Below, in pieces: positions 17,171 to 26,129 of a DNA stretch of 55,898 bases. The DNA lies in the NCBI GenBank assembly GCA_018266215.1, contig JAFEAV010000037.1, positions 1 through 55,898 of the forward strand, in the 5' to 3' direction. Under the pieces are notes generated by a model. The model saw nothing but the letters and a program-made list of their open reading frames with translations, was not told the DNA's origin and ran no database searches. Within the stretch, counting starts at the first letter, position 1. Every line of letters starts with the position of its first letter. The position numbers and the translations under genes are program-made. This DNA is from Cyanobacteria bacterium SZAS LIN-3 (GTDB lineage: Bacteria > Cyanobacteriota > Vampirovibrionia > Obscuribacterales > Obscuribacteraceae).

Positions 17171-20100
17171 GGTGCGGTCGGTTCCAGAACAGTGGTGTTT
17201 TCTTGAGAGATTTTTCTCGATCGGCCGGGACTGGGACTAAATTTTAAGTATAAGGCAGGAAGTACGTACAGTGTTAGCACAGTACAGGAAAGCAGGCCAC
17301 CGATTATGACAATGGCAAAAGGTTTTTGGGTTTGCGATCCGATTTCATTGGAGAGTGCCGCCGGCAAAAGACCCACAGCAGCTATTGTAGCCGTCATCAG
17401 GACCGGGCGCATGCGCGTGAGAGAACCGGTAAAAACAGCTTCCCGGACCGACAGGCCATCGTGACGCAGCTCATTAACAAAAGACACCAGCAAAATGCCA
17501 TTTTTTACCGCCAGGCCAAAAAGGGCAATCAGACCCACACCGGCCGAAATAGAAAAATACGTACCGGTCAGATTGAGGGCAAAAACAGCTCCAATAGCAG
17601 CTAGCGGCACGACTGAAAACATAATGACAGCACCACCAAGAGTGCCGCAGGCAATATAGAGAATGGTGATGATGATAGCCAGGGTTATAGGCAGGACAAT
17701 CATCAATTGATGAGCCGCCTCGCGCTGCCTCTGGAATTCACCGGACCACTGCACTTTGTAGCCGGTGGGCAATTTGATTTCAGCCTGCACCCTTTTTTGC
17801 GCATCCTCAACTGCGGTGGCCAGGTCGCGACCGCGGACATTGGCGCGGATGGTGGCCATACGTGAGCCGGCATCGCGCCAGATCTGACTGGCGCCGTTGA
17901 CCTCGGTCAATGTGGCCAGTTGAGCCAGAGAGACGGTAGCACCAGAGGGCGTGTCGACGATAACGTTATGGAGTGCTTCTTCCGAGGAGCGATACTTGGG
18001 CGCCAGACGCACAATCACGGCAAAGCGCTTCTCGCCTTCAATCACCGTCGTCGCCGGGGTACCGCCGATAGCGGTCTCGGTCAGCTCTTTCAGATCCGCT
18101 TCGTTCAGGCCATAGCGAGCGGCCTCAGCCCGGTTTATCTCAATTACAAATTGCGGCTGACCAAGCAAGGGATCGACAATGACATCGACAATGCCGGGAG
18201 TCTGGGACATGATATTGCCGACATTCTGGGCAATCTTCTCCAGTTCGGCCAGATCACTGCCCGAAATTTTTGCCACCAGGGAGCCCTGCACACCGGACAG
18301 AGCTTCATCGAGAGTGGTCTGAATATATTGGGTGAAGTAATAACCAACCCCGGGTATTAACTCCAGATCCTTACGCATAGCGGCAATCAGCAGCTCTTTG
18401 TTTTCTTTAAATTCAGGCCGCCACTGCTTGGCCGGCTTCAGATCGACATAAAATTCCTGATCGGCAAAACGAGCCGGGTCCGTCCCGTCATCGGGCCCGC
18501 CCACCTGCGAGAGGACCTGTTTAACTTCCGGGTATTTGAGCAGGGTGTCGCGGATCTCATGGGCATTGTGCACCGCCTGCGATAGCGTCACACTACCCGG
18601 TTTTATCGTCGCCCGGAGCCAGATATTGCCTTCCTCAAGATGCGGCAAAAATTCGCTGCCCGTGTGCATAAACATGACACCGGCGACGCCGACGGCCACA
18701 AGAGACGACAAAATTACGGGCCAGGGATGCCGCAGGCACCAGTTGAGAGTGGGGGCATAAACGGCACGCAGAGCGGTGACAATAAAACTCTGGTGTTCGC
18801 GCAGGGGCTTTTTGATCAAGAAAAATGAGGCCAGCACCGGCACCAGAGCCAGGGCCAGTACTCCTGCGCCAAGCAGTGCCGAGACCATTGTCGCCGCCAG
18901 GGGCCGGAACAATTTGCCCTCCACTCCGCTAAAAGTAAAAATGGGCAGGAAGGTCGCCACAATAACGATAATGCCGAAAACAATCGGTCCGGCCACTTCC
19001 CGGGCCGAGGCCCCGAGCAGGACAAGACGCTCAGCCGGTGTCATATCCTGACCTTCATCCGAAAGGCGACGAATGATATTTTCGGTCATGACGACGGCAC
19101 TATCAACGAGAATGCCAAAGTCAATGGCGCCCAGACTGAGCAGATTAGCCGGCACTCCCAGCAGCAAAAGAGCAATAAAAGCTATCAGCATCGACAGCGG
19201 AATAACACAGGCGGTGATGACAGCCGAGGGCAAGTCAACTAGAAAAATGGCCAGCATCACCACGACCAAAGTTATGCCGACGGCGACGTTGGTGCCGACG
19301 GTGAGCAGGGTCTGCTTAATCAGCCATTCGCGGTCATAAAGGACATTGAGCTTGACCTCCGGCGGCAGAGTGGCGCGGATGTCGGGCAACTTATCTTTAA
19401 TCGCCTGCAGGACCCGCGAGGGATTTTCACCCCGGCGCAAAAGGACAATACCTTCGACACAGTCGTCTTCCTGGTCTTTGCCTACCTGACCGCGTCTTAC
19501 CATGGGGCCGATTTCCACCTCGGCCACATCGCGCACCTTGATCGGTATACCGTCCTTGGTGCTGGAAATAGTAACGTTACGCAGGTCTTCTTCCGACTTG
19601 ATAAGCCCTATCTGTCTGACAATGAGAGCGTTGCCGTTATGCTCGATGAAGCCACCACCGGTCGTGGCATTACAATGCTCGACCGCGTCAAAGACTTCTT
19701 TGAGAGTGATGCCGCGGGAGCGCAATTTGTGCGGGTCAACGTTCACCTGATAGGTCTTGGTCGGCCCACCCTCACTGACTATGCCGATGACACCGGGTAT
19801 TTGACGGAAGTGCTTTTCCAGGTCCCATTGCTGAATCGCTCGCAGGCCCATGGCAGAAATGTAAGGACTGGAAAGCGAGTAGCGGAAAATCTCACGCAGG
19901 GAGCCGACATCCGGCTCCAGAACCGGCTCCACGTCCGAGGGAATGTTGGCCTGCGATATGCGCTCCAGGACCTGCTGTCGGGCAACATTGGTGGATGTGC
20001 CGTCGGTATAAGTGGAAATTATTACCGAAAGACCATAGAGCGAAAGCGACCGCAGAGCCGTCTGTCCGGGCACCCCGTACATTTCCTTTTCCAGGGGAGT

Positions 20101-20319
20101 GGTGACCAGTCGCTCCACTTCCTCCGAACCCTTACCCGGCACGAGGGTAATAACCCGCACCTGCGGATTGGAAAGTTCAGGGTAGGCCTCGATCGGCAGA
20201 AGATTCCAGGCCACAAGCCCGGCGCCAATCAACAGCAGCGCCCCGATTACCGTGAAAACGCGCGCTTTGAGAGCCAGGTTGATTAGGTTGTCGATTAAGC
20301 CCTGCACCGAGATGCCCAC
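17167..20319 (-). CDS. RND efflux transporter permease, heavy-metal (CzcA/CusA) family
   Basis: 1050 residues, standard for HME-RND pumps: twelve membrane helices, two large periplasmic loops, and a TM4 signature GAIDFGILVDSAVVMTENI typical of the metal-efflux branch. Early motifs such as NPQVRVITLVPG and EVERLVTTPLEKEM agree. The proton-driven pump would expel a divalent or monovalent metal ion; the metal cannot be read reliably here. GTG at 20319 is the start, with only a weak AAAGAG upstream. Gene order pump-adaptor-kinase suggests a metal-responsive export module. Confidence 0.92.
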   Translation of the reverse strand: MGISVQGLIDNLINLALKARVFTVIGALLLIGAGLVAWNLLPIEAYPELSNPQVRVITLVPGKGSEEVERLVTTPLEKEMYGVPGQTALRSLSLYGLSVIISTYTDGTSTNVARQQVLERISQANIPSDVEPVLEPDVGSLREIFRYSLSSPYISAMGLRAIQQWDLEKHFRQIPGVIGIVSEGGPTKTYQVNVDPHKLRSRGITLKEVFDAVEHCNATTGGGFIEHNGNALIVRQIGLIKSEEDLRNVTISSTKDGIPIKVRDVAEVEIGPMVRRGQVGKDQEDDCVEGIVLLRRGENPSRVLQAIKDKLPDIRATLPPEVKLNVLYDREWLIKQTLLTVGTNVAVGITLVVVMLAIFLVDLPSAVITACVIPLSMLIAFIALLLLGVPANLLSLGAIDFGILVDSAVVMTENIIRRLSDEGQDMTPAERLVLLGASAREVAGPIVFGIIVIVATFLPIFTFSGVEGKLFRPLAATMVSALLGAGVLALALVPVLASFFLIKKPLREHQSFIVTALRAVYAPTLNWCLRHPWPVILSSLVAVGVAGVMFMHTGSEFLPHLEEGNIWLRATIKPGSVTLSQAVHNAHEIRDTLLKYPEVKQVLSQVGGPDDGTDPARFADQEFYVDLKPAKQWRPEFKENKELLIAAMRKDLELIPGVGYYFTQYIQTTLDEALSGVQGSLVAKISGSDLAELEKIAQNVGNIMSQTPGIVDVIVDPLLGQPQFVIEINRAEAARYGLNEADLKELTETAIGGTPATTVIEGEKRFAVIVRLAPKYRSSEEALHNVIVDTPSGATVSLAQLATLTEVNGASQIWRDAGSRMATIRANVRGRDLATAVEDAQKRVQAEIKLPTGYKVQWSGEFQRQREAAHQLMIVLPITLAIIITILYIACGTLGGAVIMFSVVPLAAIGAVFALNLTGTYFSISAGVGLIALFGLAVKNGILLVSFVNELRHDGLSVREAVFTGSLTRMRPVLMTATIAAVGLLPAALSNEIGSQTQKPFAIVIIGGLLSCTVLTLYVLPALYLKFSPSPGRSRKISQENTTVLEPTAP

Positions 20320-20416
20320 TCTTTATATGTGCTTCAAAAATAGCGCATTTGGACAATTATTATGCGCTTGCGCAATATTGCCAGCAGGATTGTAGCAACC
20401 AGCCAGGGGCGGTCGC

Positions 20417-21595
20417 TCAGGGCTCATTGACCAGGGCATGAATCAGTATGTCCGGACCAAATACAGTGTGGGCAACAACTCGATAATTAGCGATATCCGC
20501 CAGGCGGCGGTGAGCCTCTCCCGCTACCGATGGCCGGGCCTGACTGTCACCAAGGATTTTCGGGGCGACAAACCAGTAGAGCTCGTCGACAAGACCGCCG
20601 GCCAGAAGCTGTCCCGCCAGGCGGCCTCCCCCCTCACAAATGACACGATTGATGCGCCTTTTATGCAGCTCTCTCAGGCAGGCGGCCAGCTCGAGACTGC
20701 CTCCCTCAGCTTCGGCCCGGGCGACAGGCATCACTTCGACATGCGACGGATAGGCAGATGGCGCGCGATCGAGCCATTGCTGATCATCCAGACAAAATAT
20801 TATCGTCCTGCATTCTTGAGGCAAGGGATCAAATAGCCTGGCGTCAGGAGGCAGCGACAAAGTGGGATCGAGCAAAACTTTTGCCGGCGGAATGCGTTCA
20901 AAGTCAGGATTCTGACTGCATTCCGGCGGGATAACGTCAGCGGGAGCCAGGCGCACAGTCAAACTGGCATTGTCGGCAAGGGCGGTCGCGGCACCAATCA
21001 TGATGGCGTCACTCTGACTGCGTAAAAGCATCACATGGTCTCTGGCGCCCTCGCCTGTAATCCACTGACTGTGCCCTTCGCGATCAGCTATACGACCATC
21101 GAGAGTAACCGCCATCTTGAGCGAAACCCAGGGCATTGATTTTGTAATTGCTTTGAGAAAGGCACGATTTTGAAAGCGGCATTCCTTTTCCAGAAGACCG
21201 CACTCTACTTCGATACCGGCATCCCGCAAGGCTTTTATACCGCCGCCGTCGACTTTGGGATTGGGATCACCCAGGCCGATCACCACACGGCTGACACCAC
21301 TTTTTATAACCCTGTCACTGCAGGGCGGTGTACGACCATGGTGGCAACAGGGCTCCAGCGAGCAATAAAGTGTCCCGCCTTTTGCCGCTTCACCGGCCAT
21401 GTCCAGGGCATAAACTTCGGCATGGCTTTCACCGGCGCGGGCATGATAGCCCTGTCCCACCTGCAAACCATTTTTATCAAGAACGACACAACCAACCAGG
21501 GGATTGGGAGAGGTCTGACCTTCAGCGCGGGAAGCGAGCTCCAGACAACGCCGCATATAGCGCTCGTCATCGCTGATCTCGTCAACTTTAGCCAA
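20417..21595 (-). CDS. ribD: Bifunctional diaminohydroxyphosphoribosylaminopyrimidine deaminase / 5-amino-6-(5-phosphoribosylamino)uracil reductase RibD
   Basis: Second and third steps of riboflavin synthesis. The N-terminal zinc deaminase domain has SHAEVYAL (zinc His and catalytic Glu) and PCCHHGRTPPCS (zinc Cys pair); the C-terminal NADPH reductase domain begins about residue 155 (WVSLKMAVTLDGRIA) and includes ICEGGGRLAGQLL. TTG at 21595 overlaps the PFK stop by 8 bases and has GGCGGAAG upstream; the first in-frame ATG is 13 codons later and would cut into the domain. No other rib genes are in the window. Confidence 0.93.
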   Translation of the reverse strand: MAKVDEISDDERYMRRCLELASRAEGQTSPNPLVGCVVLDKNGLQVGQGYHARAGESHAEVYALDMAGEAAKGGTLYCSLEPCCHHGRTPPCSDRVIKSGVSRVVIGLGDPNPKVDGGGIKALRDAGIEVECGLLEKECRFQNRAFLKAITKSMPWVSLKMAVTLDGRIADREGHSQWITGEGARDHVMLLRSQSDAIMIGAATALADNASLTVRLAPADVIPPECSQNPDFERIPPAKVLLDPTLSLPPDARLFDPLPQECRTIIFCLDDQQWLDRAPSAYPSHVEVMPVARAEAEGGSLELAACLRELHKRRINRVICEGGGRLAGQLLAGGLVDELYWFVAPKILGDSQARPSVAGEAHRRLADIANYRVVAHTVFGPDILIHALVNEP

Positions 21596-22616
21596 AAAAT
21601 ACTTCCGCCGTCTTGTAGAGGTCCATGTCCAGCGTCTTCAGCTTGTCCACAGCTTCACTTATAGGCACATCGGTCAACTTAGTGCCCTGCAAGGCCACCA
21701 TGCGACCAAACTTTTTCTGGTGCACAAGGTCCGAAGCCAGCACACCAAAGCGCGTGGCCAGCACCCGGTCAAAGGCAGTAGGGGAGCCACCGCGCTGGAT
21801 GTGTCCGAGTATTGTCGCCCGAGTCTCAAAGCCTGTTTCTTTCTCAATTATCTTAGCCAGCCTGTCGCCGATACCGCCCAGGCGCTCATGGCCAAAGGCA
21901 TCGCGGACAGCGTCGGGGGACACTTCTTCATTTTCAAATTTGGAGCCCTCGGCAACAACTACAATTGAAAAATCACGTCCCCGGGCGTGGCGCTGCTTGA
22001 TGGCGCCGACGACTTCAGCAACATTGATTGGTTTTTCGGGCACAAGAATGAAATCGGCGCCGCCGGCAATGCCACCGTAGCAAGCGATCCAACCGGCGTG
22101 GCGGCCCATTACTTCGCAGACCAGCACGCGGTTATGCGACTCGGCTGTAGTATGCAGACGGTCCAGGGCCTCGGCCACAATATTCACCGAAGTATCAAAG
22201 CCATAGGTGAAATCGGTGCCGTTGAGATCGTTATCGATTGTCTGGGGCACACAGACGACGTTCAAATTGTATTCAAGATGCAGGCGATTGGCCACGCCGC
22301 AAGTATCTTCGCCGCCGGCGGCAATGAGCGCGTCCAGGCGATTCTTTTCCATATTTTCCAGGACCCGCTCGGGCCCGCGTTCGACTTTGAAAGGATTGGT
22401 GCGGGATGTGCGCAGTATCGTCCCGCCGCGGTGAATCAGGCCACCCGTGGCATTCATCGTCAGGGGCATGACTATGTTTTGAATCGGCCCGCGCCAGCCC
22501 TCAAGAAAGCCCACAACCTCGGAGGAGTATTCCTTGATCGAGCGTCGAACAATCGCCCGGATAACAGCGTTGGTGCCGGGGCAATCGCCGCCTCCAGTGA
22601 GAATCCCGATTCGCAT
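21588..22616 (-). CDS. pfkA: 6-phosphofructokinase, group III (phosphoryl donor uncertain)
   Basis: Phosphorylates fructose 6-phosphate. 342 residues opening with MRIGILTGGGDCPGTN; substrate and catalytic motifs are TIDNDLNGTD and EVMGRHAGW. The donor-selecting residues are mixed: GGEDT has Asp at the position where ATP enzymes keep Gly (E. coli 104), a feature of PPi enzymes, yet the position of E. coli Gly124, Lys in PPi enzymes, is Gln (VPQTIDNDL). ATP or PPi dependence therefore cannot be called. The start is ATG 22616; the longer frame adds 11 unlikely residues. It is the first gene of the block with ribD, with 8 bases overlap. Confidence 0.9.
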   Translation of the reverse strand: MRIGILTGGGDCPGTNAVIRAIVRRSIKEYSSEVVGFLEGWRGPIQNIVMPLTMNATGGLIHRGGTILRTSRTNPFKVERGPERVLENMEKNRLDALIAAGGEDTCGVANRLHLEYNLNVVCVPQTIDNDLNGTDFTYGFDTSVNIVAEALDRLHTTAESHNRVLVCEVMGRHAGWIACYGGIAGGADFILVPEKPINVAEVVGAIKQRHARGRDFSIVVVAEGSKFENEEVSPDAVRDAFGHERLGGIGDRLAKIIEKETGFETRATILGHIQRGGSPTAFDRVLATRFGVLASDLVHQKKFGRMVALQGTKLTDVPISEAVDKLKTLDMDLYKTAEVFFG

Positions 22617-22830
22617 CTTTTCAAAACCTTTTAAACTGCACAGAAACACGGATCACAAGAGGCGCTGCCAGGCAAGCACTCTCAAAATCTCTCGGTAAGT
22701 ATACTGATCGCGACCTCGGGCCATTGGAACACTTAAGAATCATAAAGTTCCAGGGGATTTAGCCAGTCTTGTCCTACATTAGTAGACCCTAGAGCGATTC
22801 TATTGAATTGAATTTCAGAGAGGTCCCAAA

Positions 22831-23970
22831 TTGAATCTGTACGAATACGAAGCCAAGCGAATCTTTGCCGAAGGGGGCATCAATGTGCCGCCATCGGCGC
22901 GCATCACCAAACCGGAAGAGTTGACCAAAGTACACCTGGGTTTCCCCCTCGTGCTCAAATGTCAGGTACTTTCTGGCGGCCGCGGCAAAGCCGGCGGTAT
23001 CAAGTTTCCTAAAAATCTGACCGAAGCCAAGGAAATTGCCAAGACTCTTCTTGACATGACTATCGGCGGATCCAAGACCCAGTGCCTCCTGGTCGAACCG
23101 GCCATGGATATCGCCCGTGAGCTTTATCTGGGCATCACCCTCGACCGCGACCGCGGCTGCCCGATCTTCATTGCCTCGGCCGAAGGCGGCATCGAAATCG
23201 AATCTTCGGAAAATGTGCTCACCGAGCCCATTCCCATGCCCTATCACCCCTATGTCGGCCGCAATCTGGCCAAGAAACTGGGCCTCACCGGCTCTGATCT
23301 GACCCAGGTAGCCGACATCGCCAACAAACTGTACAAAATCTTCGAATCCAAAGACCTGGACCTGGCCGAAATCAACCCGCTGATCATCACCAAAGGCGGC
23401 GACGTTGTGGCCCTGGACGGCAAAATCATCGTCAACGATGACTCGATTGGCCGTCAGCCTTACTTCAAGGGCTGGCAAGAGGCTCACCTGCAGGACCTCT
23501 CCGTGCGTGAGCGCCGGGCAAAAATGGCCGACCTCAACCTGGTCGAGCTGGAAGGCAATATCGGCATCCTCTGCAACGGCGCCGGTCTGACAATGGCCAC
23601 CATGGACATGGTCAAAGCTTTCGGCGGCGATCCCGGTAATTTCCTCGACGCCGGCGGCGGCTCCGACCAGAAGAAGACTCTGGCCGCCCTCGAACTCGTC
23701 AACGAAAACCCCCGGGTTGACGTCATCCTCTTGAATATCCTGGGCGGCATCACCGCCTGCGACGAAGTAGCCGGCGCGCTTGTGGACTTCATGAAGAAGT
23801 ACCCCGAGCGTCAAATGATTGTCCGCCTGAGAGGCAACAACCAGGATAAGGCAGAGCAAATGCTTGCCTCCTCCGGTCTCAAACTCTATCCGGACATCGA
23901 AGAAGCTGTGAAGGAAGCGGTTGCCCGCTCCAAAAACAGCAGCAAAAAACCAGTCGGCGCCAAAGCCTAA
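22831..23970 (+). CDS. sucC: Succinate-CoA ligase (ADP-forming) subunit beta
   Basis: ATP-grasp subunit of succinyl-CoA synthetase in the TCA cycle. 379 residues beginning NLYEYEAKRIF, with GGRGKAGGI in the nucleotide-binding loop, EINPLI, and the C-terminal ligase domain (GNIGILCNGAGLTMATMD, LNILGGITACD). The TTG start at 22831 has AGAGAGG 7 bases upstream. The sucD gene follows after 18 bases, a conserved operon. About 210 bases separate it from the divergent pfk gene; no convincing promoter hexamers were found there. Confidence 0.95.
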   Translation: MNLYEYEAKRIFAEGGINVPPSARITKPEELTKVHLGFPLVLKCQVLSGGRGKAGGIKFPKNLTEAKEIAKTLLDMTIGGSKTQCLLVEPAMDIARELYLGITLDRDRGCPIFIASAEGGIEIESSENVLTEPIPMPYHPYVGRNLAKKLGLTGSDLTQVADIANKLYKIFESKDLDLAEINPLIITKGGDVVALDGKIIVNDDSIGRQPYFKGWQEAHLQDLSVRERRAKMADLNLVELEGNIGILCNGAGLTMATMDMVKAFGGDPGNFLDAGGGSDQKKTLAALELVNENPRVDVILLNILGGITACDEVAGALVDFMKKYPERQMIVRLRGNNQDKAEQMLASSGLKLYPDIEEAVKEAVARSKNSSKKPVGAKA

Positions 23971-23988
23971 CCGAGGGAGATAACTCTA

Positions 23989-24873
23989 GTGATTCTTGTT
24001 GATAAAAAGACAAAAGTAGTAGTCCAGGGCGCCACCGGTAAGATGGGTTCGGCCCACGCCAAGCGCATGCTCGACTACGGTACAAACATCGTTGCCGGTG
24101 TCACACCGGGCAAGGGTGGAGAAAAAATTCACGGCAGCGTGCCGATTTTCGATACGGTCGCCGAAGCGGTGGAAAAAACCGGCGCTACCTGCTCCTGCAT
24201 CTTCGTCCCTCCTTACCTGGCGCTAGACGCCGGTTACGAAGCACTGGAAGCCGGTATCGAACTGCTCGTTTTGATCACCGAAGGCATCCCTCCGCTCGAC
24301 ACAGCCAAACTCGTGGCCGCCGTCAAAGCCAAGGGAGCCAAGCTAATCGGACCCAACTGTCCCGGTATCATCACCCCCGGTCAGTCGCTCATCGGCATCC
24401 TTCCCGGTCAGATTTTCAAATCCGGCCCGGTCGGCATGGTGAGCAAATCCGGTACCCTGACCTATGAAATCGCCCTGGCTCTGACCGAGAGCGGCCATGG
24501 TCAGTCCACCTGCGTCGGCGTAGGCGGCGACCCGGTCAAGGGTCTCGACTATCAAGAAGTGCTGATGATGTTTGAAAAAGATCCGGCCACAGAAGTGATG
24601 GTCATGATTGGTGAAATCGGCGGCAGCGCTGAAGAAGAAGCTGCGGCCTTCATCAAAAAGAACATCAAGAAGCCGGTCATCGGCTACATCGCCGGTCAAA
24701 CCGCCCCTCCCGGCAAACGCATGGGCCATGCCGGCGCCATCATATCTGGTGGCAAAGGTACAGCCGCTTCCAAGCTCGAAGCTTTCAAAGCTAACGGCGT
24801 GAGAGTGGCGATGACACCAAATGAAGTGGCAAAGCAAGTAGCCGAAGCCCTCAAGCAACCGGCCAAGGCATAA
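23989..24873 (+). CDS. sucD: Succinate-CoA ligase subunit alpha
   Basis: CoA-binding and phosphohistidine subunit. 294 residues with a Rossmann CoA domain (VVQGATGKMGSAHAKRML), IGPNCPGIITPG, and the active-site histidine His247 in KRMGHAGAIISGGKGTA. The GTG start at 23989 follows GAGGGAGAT, a strong ribosome-binding site. The gene ends just before a strong terminator, closing the sucCD operon. Confidence 0.96.
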   Translation: MILVDKKTKVVVQGATGKMGSAHAKRMLDYGTNIVAGVTPGKGGEKIHGSVPIFDTVAEAVEKTGATCSCIFVPPYLALDAGYEALEAGIELLVLITEGIPPLDTAKLVAAVKAKGAKLIGPNCPGIITPGQSLIGILPGQIFKSGPVGMVSKSGTLTYEIALALTESGHGQSTCVGVGGDPVKGLDYQEVLMMFEKDPATEVMVMIGEIGGSAEEEAAAFIKKNIKKPVIGYIAGQTAPPGKRMGHAGAIISGGKGTAASKLEAFKANGVRVAMTPNEVAKQVAEALKQPAKA

Positions 24874-24895
24874 GCCAGTCAAAGAAACAGACAGA

Positions 24896-24937
24896 AGCAA
24901 AGAGAGACGGCGCAATTGCCGTCTCTCTTTGCTTTTA
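24896..24937 (+). terminator. Rho-independent terminator of sucCD
   Basis: A perfect 16-bp stem (24896-24911 with 24918-24933, arms beginning AGCAAAGAGAGACGGC) closes a 6-base loop and is followed by TTTT. It begins 22 bases after the sucD stop. On the other strand it also lies just downstream of the gene ending at 24958 and may work for both. Confidence 0.9.
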
Positions 24938-24957
24938 TGGTGCCCAGCTCACAACGA

Positions 24958-25311
24958 TCACGAACAAAGATTGATGCTCTCGACACCTTTGATCGTAAAA
25001 TCCAGTATGGAAACGACAGCTGCGAGTTGAATCCTACAGATTGGACATGACCCATAGCACAACTCTTTAACAGACATCGGTTCCAAGGCCACTATCTCCT
25101 CAGGTTCGAGATGGTCGCCCCAAGTGGAAAAAGCCGGATGAGCAGACCGCCACCAGGGTAATCTATCGCCATCATGAAATGATCTCTGACAAAATCTTCC
25201 GGAATCATCACCACTAAACGAACTGACCGCGTGCATTTGAAAGACCAGGTCGGTCTCGTGCTCACAATTAGGACAGGGTGCGCGATAAATCAAATTGTTG
25301 TAGCAGCCCAC
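24958..25311 (-). CDS. Hypothetical zinc-ribbon-like protein
   Basis: 117 residues. The GTG start at 25311 has CGGAGC 3 bases upstream. Two cysteine pairs (CPNC at residues 13-16 and CPIC near 89-92, with a further Cys in CYGSC) could form a split zinc ribbon around a middle segment GDRLPWW. No membrane segment or signal. It converges on the sucCD terminator. The function is not recognised; the zinc site is inference from spacing. Confidence 0.55.
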   Translation of the reverse strand: MGCYNNLIYRAPCPNCEHETDLVFQMHAVSSFSGDDSGRFCQRSFHDGDRLPWWRSAHPAFSTWGDHLEPEEIVALEPMSVKELCYGSCPICRIQLAAVVSILDFTIKGVESINLCS

Positions 25312-25491
25312 TTTGCTCCGGTTTTCAGTGAGATCGTTCGCCTGCCGCCTCTCAAAAGGCTCGACAAATCTAGTCTAAACGCTCGCGCCAAAAATATGCC
25401 AAAACTTTGTCCCTTTTATGCCAGAACCTTTTGTTAGATTACCGGCATCGAGGCAGTCGGCCCCAGACCCGCAAATGCAAGAGAGACGATC

Positions 25492-26121
25492 ATGACCAAC
25501 TTACTGAGTCTGACCCAAAAAGCCCTCAGTGCCGCAGTCTTGCTGCTGGCACTGACAGCTTCAATGAGCCACTCGGGCAATGCCGCCAGGGCGCAAAACT
25601 TTGATATGACGAGCATTAACCGAGCGGCCGGTCAGGTGGCCCTGGGAGCGGCCATCGCCCAGACACTCAACGGAGCCGATGTCGTGCCCGCTCCCACCAA
25701 CACAGCCAAACTGCCCATAACCTCCACGGGTGTCTATAACCTCACGGTCGTCTCCACCGGGTCGGTCAATCTCAACTCCTGCGACATGCCCTTCCTGCGC
25801 AGCAACGGAGGCAGCGGAGCCTTCCCCAGCGCCGGAGGCGGAGGAGGAGGAGGAGGTGGTGGTGGTGGTGGCGGCGGCGACGTCGGTCTGCCGGATCTGC
25901 CCCCGGGCTACGTCGGCGTACAAAACACCCACACCGGAGCCTTCATGGGCGCTATCCCCCCGGGCGGCAATATCGTAGATTTCTTCCGCGGCGCCTACGG
26001 CATTCAACCCGGACAGGAAGCCGAAGCCGATTACATCCTGCACAATCAGCTCCAGTACTACTGGCAAAACGGCATCTTCGCCGGTATGTGGGGCCCATAC
26101 GAGCAATCCGGCCCCCCTTAA
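25492..26121 (+). CDS. Secreted protein with polyglycine tract
   Basis: 209 residues. The N-terminus (KALSAAVLLLALTASMSHS, cleavage near NAARA/Q) is a signal peptide, so the protein is exported. Residues 115-129 are fifteen consecutive glycines, followed by a Pro/Tyr-rich C-terminal part with DLPPGYVGVQNTHTGAF and NQLQYYWQNGIFAGMWGPY. No known domain was recognised. It may be a surface or matrix protein. The start ATG has a weak GAGA upstream; it ends 8 bases before the convergent monooxygenase gene. Confidence 0.7.
   Translation: MTNLLSLTQKALSAAVLLLALTASMSHSGNAARAQNFDMTSINRAAGQVALGAAIAQTLNGADVVPAPTNTAKLPITSTGVYNLTVVSTGSVNLNSCDMPFLRSNGGSGAFPSAGGGGGGGGGGGGGGGDVGLPDLPPGYVGVQNTHTGAFMGAIPPGGNIVDFFRGAYGIQPGQEAEADYILHNQLQYYWQNGIFAGMWGPYEQSGPP
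25834..25878 (+). repeat. GGN codon microsatellite encoding 15 glycines
   Basis: Forty-five bases of uninterrupted GGN codons, with a run of five GGA followed by five GGT and three GGC. Such tracts change length by slippage in multiples of three, so the glycine linker length may vary between strains. Confidence 0.85.
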
Positions 26122-26129
26122 GGGAGCGA

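Noticed and set aside
22725..22752. TGGAAC ... GTTCCA inverted repeat upstream of sucC
   Set aside because: Six bp with a 16-base spacer in AT-rich sequence; too weak to call an operator.
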